Position numbers and translations under genes: made by a program
Assembly (NCBI GenBank): GCA_902806565.1
Contig: CADCXA010000030.1
Coordinates: 434,001-498,000, forward strand
Origin: Hypoxylon rubiginosum
Taxonomy: Eukaryota; Ascomycota; Sordariomycetes; Xylariales; Hypoxylaceae
DNA length: 64,000 nt
Reading direction: 5' to 3'
Part shown: piece after piece, positions 62,900 to 64,000 of the stretch
Numbering within the stretch: position 1 is the stretch's first letter
Layout of the letters: every line of letters begins with the position of its first letter
Notes under the pieces: generated by a model
Seen by the model: the letters and a program-made list of their open reading frames with translations, nothing else
What the model was told of the DNA's origin: nothing
Databases searched by the model: none

Positions 62900-62930
62900 T
62901 AGCAGGAGTTATCCTTCTACTAAGTATACC

Positions 62931-64000
62931 ATGATGGCTCCTTTGTGGTTCTCTCAGCCGTTCAAGGCAATTTTCATTGCGCTATTCCTCTTGAAATCAC
63001 TTTTATCCTTACTGCTACTTTCACTCCTCTACATACCTAGATCACTGCGTCCTCTGCCTGAATGGAGCTTCAGAATATGCCTCGTCAGGGCAGTGGCGCG
63101 CGTGATATTCCAATTGTTTACGGATATTCGCTATCAACGCCCACGCCAGCTAGAACCAGGAAAGGCCAAGGGAAGGTTTGCCGTAATGGAGCCCCCTAAC
63201 GACAAGCTCTTCACCGGCGTCTTAGCTCCAGTAGCCATGAAGCCAGAGCCCGTACCAGGGATTTGGTTCCCAGCACCGGTCAAGCGGGACGCGGCAGTCC
63301 CCAGAAACCGGAGGGTTGTCTTACAGTTTGTTGGGGGTGCGTTCGTCGTCGCATTGGATCCTAACTCGACAGGAAAGGACATTGCGAGTCTGATGGGCCG
63401 GCACTTGAAGGCGACTAATACTTTCATCGCTCAGTATCGACTAGCAACTCCTAAGACGAGGTTCCCAGCTGCGGTCCAAGATGCACTTACCGTCTATAGT
63501 CATGTGCTAAGACTCGGAGTGTCTCCAGAAGACATTATCCTGTCAGGGGACTCGGCTGGTGGTAATCTTATTCTCGCTCTACTACGATATATCGAGATGT
63601 CTCAGACGGAGCTTCCGTGTCCAGGTAAGCTTCAGTAGTGACTCCTATTTTCTTAAATAGCGGGTATTGCTCCTATCAGTAAGACTATTTGTCATTTAAA
63701 GCCCCTTAATGAATGAGTATATTGACTCTAGTATAGGTGGCGCCATTCTCTGGTCTCCGTGGGTCCAGGTGACAGCCGATGCTGGCAAGGAATACGAAGA
63801 ATCGCCCGAGGCACGCAAGGACTTTCTAATCGGAGACTTCCTCGACTGGGGCGCAAACTCATACATGCCAGATGGGAGCCTGCTGAAAGAAGCAGAGCCT
63901 TTCATCTCTCCGATGCACCATCCTTTTGGAACGGACACTCCTCTTTTCATCCACACGGGGGGGCAAGAGGTATTTTCTAGCTCAATCAAGAGTTTTGCAG
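62931..64000 (+). CDS. Membrane-anchored alpha/beta hydrolase (partial, 2 exons seen)
   Basis: CDS is join(62931..63624,63737..>64000), at least 319 aa, running off the window. The intron is 63625-63736 (112 bp, GTAAGC..TATAG, phase 1). ATG 62931 (ACCATGATGG) is chosen because the frame upstream has no other ATG; 62934 is an equal alternative. Residues about 11-34 form a transmembrane anchor (KAIFIALFLLKSLLSLLLLS). VLQFVGGAFV (130-139) is a variant of the HGGGF oxyanion-hole motif, and GDSAGG (206-211, nucleophile Ser208) is the elbow of the alpha/beta-hydrolase-3 (hormone-sensitive lipase-like) family. After the intron, GGAILWSPWV and a FISPMHHPF segment continue the family pattern. The catalytic Asp and His should lie near or beyond the edge. 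Likely an ER or endomembrane esterase; substrate unknown. Confidence 0.87.

Overview
The window comes from a filamentous ascomycete (Pezizomycotina). Genes on normal-composition DNA have short spliceosomal introns (48-112 bp, GT..AG, with CTAAC/CTGAC-like branch sites), and they include fungal families such as secreted small proteins, a fungal arylsulfotransferase-like protein, a Vba/Fnx-type MFS transporter and a membrane-anchored alpha/beta hydrolase. Between them lie very long AT-rich tracts with the signature of repeat-induced point mutation (RIP). Paired repeats differ almost only by C/T and G/A transitions, CpA/TpG are depleted, and coding frames are riddled with TAA/TAG.

Layout: (1) 1-7606, normal-composition DNA with a partial gene end, a small secreted protein (minus), an arylsulfotransferase-like gene (minus, 3 exons) and a divergently transcribed MFS transporter (plus, 6 exons). 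(2) 7631-55073, a 47.4-kb block of extreme AT content. Its two ends carry a 46-bp inverted repeat flanked on the outside by the same 5-bp direct repeat (ACACT), so the whole block can be read as one huge terminal-inverted-repeat insertion. Nested inside, at 15591-27818, is a 12.2-kb Gypsy-type LTR retrotransposon that is clearly less mutated than its host. It has 278-bp LTRs, a tRNA-like primer-binding site, gag, protease, RT, RNase H and integrase remnants, and two further degraded reading frames after pol. (3) 55074-57290, a 2.2-kb gene island with a cysteine-rich small secreted protein (effector-like) and a GC-rich GNAT acetyltransferase. (4) 57291-62483, a 5.2-kb RIP-destroyed Ty1/Copia-type element with 154-bp LTRs and a 5-bp target-site duplication (TAATA). 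(5) 62484-64000, the promoter, two possible uORFs and most of an alpha/beta hydrolase gene that runs off the window.

The intact genes show no operon-like relationship. The arylsulfotransferase-like and MFS genes share one 794-bp intergenic region and might be co-regulated. The two genes of the island sit between RIP targets, a typical place for fast-evolving secreted proteins. The three repeat elements form RIP strata: the 47-kb host block and the Copia element are nearly saturated, while the nested Gypsy was inserted later or exposed to RIP less. What the 47-kb block originally encoded cannot be read by eye, because very few G or C bases survive.
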